64,000 bases of DNA from CAWGCE01 sp964480915 (lineage in GTDB: Bacteria > Planctomycetota > Planctomycetia > Pirellulales > Pirellulaceae). The notes beneath the pieces are model-generated. The model was not told where the DNA came from. It saw nothing but the letters and a program-made list of their open reading frames with translations, and searched no databases. Of the stretch, positions 62,547 through 64,000 are shown one piece after another (the first letter of the stretch is position 1; every line of letters begins with the position of its first letter). Where the stretch lies: positions 1 through 64,000 of the forward strand of contig CAYZRS010000018.1 of assembly GCA_964480915.1 (NCBI GenBank), in the 5' to 3' direction. The position numbers were made by a program, and so were the translations under genes.

Positions 62547-63110
62547 ATGTTAGCGAAAGAGATCAAGCCCGGCGCCGTGGTGAATCACAACGGTGCCCCG
62601 GTCCTCATTGAATCGGTGTCTGTGCAGTCACCATCGGCGCGCGGTGCAGCGACGCTCTACAAGTATCGAGGTCGCAACCTGGTGACTCGGCAGAAGACCG
62701 ACATTACGCTCAAGGGTTCGGAATCATTGGACGAAGCCGATTTCGAAAGGCGAGCCGCCAAGATGATGTACGCCGATCCGACGCATCTGCACCTGATGGA
62801 CCAAGAGACATACAACCAATACAGCATCGCCCTGGAAGACTTGGAGGAGCAGATGCCGTACGTGACCGAAGAGTTGGAGGGCATGCTCGCGTTGATTTAC
62901 AACGACGAATGCATCGGAATTAAGATTCCGACGACCATTGAACTCTTGGTAACGCAGTGCGACCCGGGCGTCAAAGGAGATTCCGCAACGAAACGAACAA
63001 AGCCCGCCACTTTAGAGACGGGCCTCGTGATCCAAGTTCCCGAATACTTGACGCAGGGTGAACGGGTCAAAGTCGATTCGAGAAACGGTGAGTTCATATC
63101 GCGGGCGTGA
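62547..63110 (+). CDS. efpL: Elongation factor P-like protein EfpL (YeiP)
   Basis: The 187-residue EF-P paralogue relieves ribosome stalling at polyproline and related motifs. The domain I loop that in EF-P bears the modified Lys reads SVQSPSARGAATLYKYRGRN, with Arg32 at the tip as in EfpL (YeiP), which acts unmodified. The C-terminal region ends with LETGLVIQVPEYLTQGERVK. ATG at 62547 has AAGGA 11 bases upstream. An EF-P proper must be elsewhere if present. The window's many polyproline proteins (for example 45557-47818) are natural substrates; that link is inference. Confidence 0.92.
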   Translation: MLAKEIKPGAVVNHNGAPVLIESVSVQSPSARGAATLYKYRGRNLVTRQKTDITLKGSESLDEADFERRAAKMMYADPTHLHLMDQETYNQYSIALEDLEEQMPYVTEELEGMLALIYNDECIGIKIPTTIELLVTQCDPGVKGDSATKRTKPATLETGLVIQVPEYLTQGERVKVDSRNGEFISRA

Positions 63111-63131
63111 TGCGCTCGCATCGGCAACGGT

Positions 63132-63365
63132 TTAGGAGAGCTTCTCCACCGCGGCAACGATCTCGGCCTCGTCTGGAAAACTGCCGGTTTCCAGTTTTGA
63201 GTAGACCAATTCATCGTTGACGGTAATTTCGAAACATCCGCCCTGGGATGGTTGGAGCTCGAAAGCCGTGATTTTTTGTTTCATGCTGGAAAGCAATTTG
63301 TCTGCCAAACTGACAGCTTTGGGCTCGTAGTTTCAAGCAGAGCAGTAACGAAGGTGAATCTTCAT
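63132..63365 (-). CDS. SelW/Rdx-family selenoprotein (in-frame UGA)
   Basis: Reading UGA (63335-63333) as selenocysteine gives 77 residues: MKIHLRYCSA-U11-NYEPKAVSL, then the Rdx fold LADKLLSSMKQKITAFELQP with SQGGCFEITVNDELVYSKLE. The C-x-x-U redox motif (C8, U11) followed by Y-x-P-K-A is the hallmark of the SelW/SelT/SelH/Rdx12 family. The UGA is followed by a hairpin with an AGUUU loop. GAGG precedes the ATG by 9 bases. It lies 14 bases after the stop of a small basic protein and probably shares a transcript. It converges on efpL (21 bases). Conventional prediction will not find it. Confidence 0.85.
63302..63316 (-). promoter_or_regulatory. SECIS-like hairpin of the SelW-like gene
   Basis: On the minus strand CTGTC (63316-63312) pairs with GGCAG (63306-63302), with one U-G pair, around AGTTT (63311-63307). 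The loop begins 22 nt after the UGA. Confidence 0.75.
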
Positions 63366-63379
63366 TTTCGGGTTCCTCG

Positions 63380-63520
63380 CTATTTCTTTTTCGTAGACTT
63401 AGTAGGTTTCTTCTTTTTGGTGTTCTTGGTCGATCCCGCTTTGGACTTGCTAGGTTTGGAAAAAATGCGGTCCCAGTTGTCCGCGTATTTTTCCGTTGAG
63501 CCCAGACGAATGACAGACAT
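63380..63520 (-). CDS. 46-residue lysine-rich small protein
   Basis: ATG at 63520 (GGAG 10 bases upstream) opens a 46-residue frame, MSVIRLGSTEKYADNWDRIF, then a lysine/threonine/serine-rich tail (KAGSTKNTKKKKPTKSTKKK). The N-terminal half looks ordered and the tail is disordered. I do not recognise a named family. It ends 14 bases before the SelW-like gene, so the two are probably co-transcribed. Confidence 0.65.
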   Translation of the reverse strand: MSVIRLGSTEKYADNWDRIFSKPSKSKAGSTKNTKKKKPTKSTKKK

Positions 63521-63649
63521 GCTTTACTTCTCCGTACGAAATGTTGAATTGCTTTCAGCCGATGGCAAACGCCAGGTTGGCAACCCTCGCGTGATCGCAA
63601 CTTCCGGCTTCAGGCATCTGCGGTGGAGCCATCTCGAGTTCCAGCGCGT

Positions 63650-64000
63650 TTAGTGTTGCAGCTTCTTGTATTTGAAACGGCGTGGTTCGTCCATCGATAT
63701 TCCCAGGCGTTCCTTTCGTTGTTCTTCGTACACGGCATAGTTGCCTTCGCACCAATGAACGTAAGCATCCCCTTCGAACGCCAGGATATGCGTTGCCAGC
63801 CGATTGAGGAACCAGCGATCATGGCTGATGACGACGACACAGCCGGCGTAGCTGATAATTGCCTCTTCTAAGGCACGCAGTGTATCAACATCGAGATCGT
63901 TGGTCGGTTCGTCGAGCAAAAGGACGTTCGATCCTCGTCGCAATAGCTTTGCCAGATGGACTCGGTTGCGTTCCCCGCCGGACAAATTGCCGACCTTCTT
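63650..64000 (-). CDS. ettA: ABC-F protein EttA, C-terminal part
   Basis: The C-terminal 116 residues of an ABC-F ATPase run off the window edge. They include KKVGNLSGGERNRVHLAKLL (signature of the second ATPase), NVLLLDEPTNDLDVDTLRAL (Walker B), the H-loop VVISHDRWFLNRLATHILAF and the EttA-like tail GNYAVYEEQRKERLG. EttA gates translation elongation on the ribosome according to ATP/ADP. The N-terminal ATPase and the interdomain linker are beyond the window. Confidence 0.88.
   Translation of the reverse strand, partial: KKVGNLSGGERNRVHLAKLLRRGSNVLLLDEPTNDLDVDTLRALEEAIISYAGCVVVISHDRWFLNRLATHILAFEGDAYVHWCEGNYAVYEEQRKERLGISMDEPRRFKYKKLQH

Overview
The window looks like a planctomycete chromosome segment, probably of the Pirellula/Blastopirellula/Rhodopirellula type. 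This is inferred from gene content, not from a marker gene. Four secreted proteins end in VPEP-type PEP-CTERM tails, and three of these carry the dockerin-like GDANLDGTVNGADF-type repeats. Other planctomycete hallmarks are a DUF1559-like prepilin N-terminus, an SHD1-thioredoxin fusion, a DUF1571 protein, a very long FtsX-type permease and several small lysine-rich proteins. Genes sit on both strands in short runs. I see no rRNA, tRNA, CRISPR array, insertion sequence or prophage. Two 100-N gaps (14916-15015 and 36269-36368) are each flanked by an identical 55-base sequence, so both look like unjoined contig overlaps rather than missing DNA.

Layout: 1-5.4 kb holds a thioesterase, a prenyltransferase-like protein, two acetyltransferases, a PEP-CTERM protein, a START-like protein and an AraC regulator. 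5.4-11.3 kb has a LolD-type ABC exporter and an internally duplicated membrane protein. 11.3-13 kb has queE/queF (queuosine) and a guanine-deaminase-like gene. 13.2-16.8 kb is one large FHA/coiled-coil protein split by the first gap. 17-24.5 kb is housekeeping: DksA-like, HtrA, nucleoside hydrolase, TrpD, FabZ-like, rhomboid, TrmB and YbeD-like. 24.6-37.3 kb has a thioredoxin-like protein, PurF, ProB, a prepilin/membrane fusion, a methyltransferase-photolyase pair, an ArsC-like selenoprotein, SppA and LexA. 37.3-45.4 kb has two PEP-CTERM proteins and a two-component pair. 45.5-50.6 kb has a proline-rich secreted protein, GuaB and a DUF1571 protein. 50.6-64 kb holds selA, an FG-GAP selenoprotein, an interrupted PEP-CTERM gene, a spermidine-synthase-like membrane protein, selB, ProC, EfpL, a SelW-like selenoprotein and the end of EttA.

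The main result is a selenocysteine theme. The window encodes SelA and SelB plus three genes with a single in-frame UGA: an ArsC-like thioredoxin-fold protein (UxxC, UGA at 33552), a SelW/Rdx protein (CxxU, UGA at 63335 on the minus strand) and an FG-GAP repeat lipoprotein directly upstream of selA (UC, UGA at 53014 on the minus strand). All three UGAs are followed by a hairpin with a 5-bp stem and the same AGUUU loop, starting 20-23 nt after the UGA. I read this as the local SECIS element. The lipoprotein appears to be an undescribed or little-described exported selenoprotein linked to selA.

Other points of interest are a promoter with a TGTAC-N4-GTACA palindrome between its -35 and -10 upstream of lexA, a prepilin N-terminus fused to a multi-pass membrane domain, a response regulator whose only good ribosome binding site points to an AUC codon, and a PEP-CTERM gene broken by one UAA.
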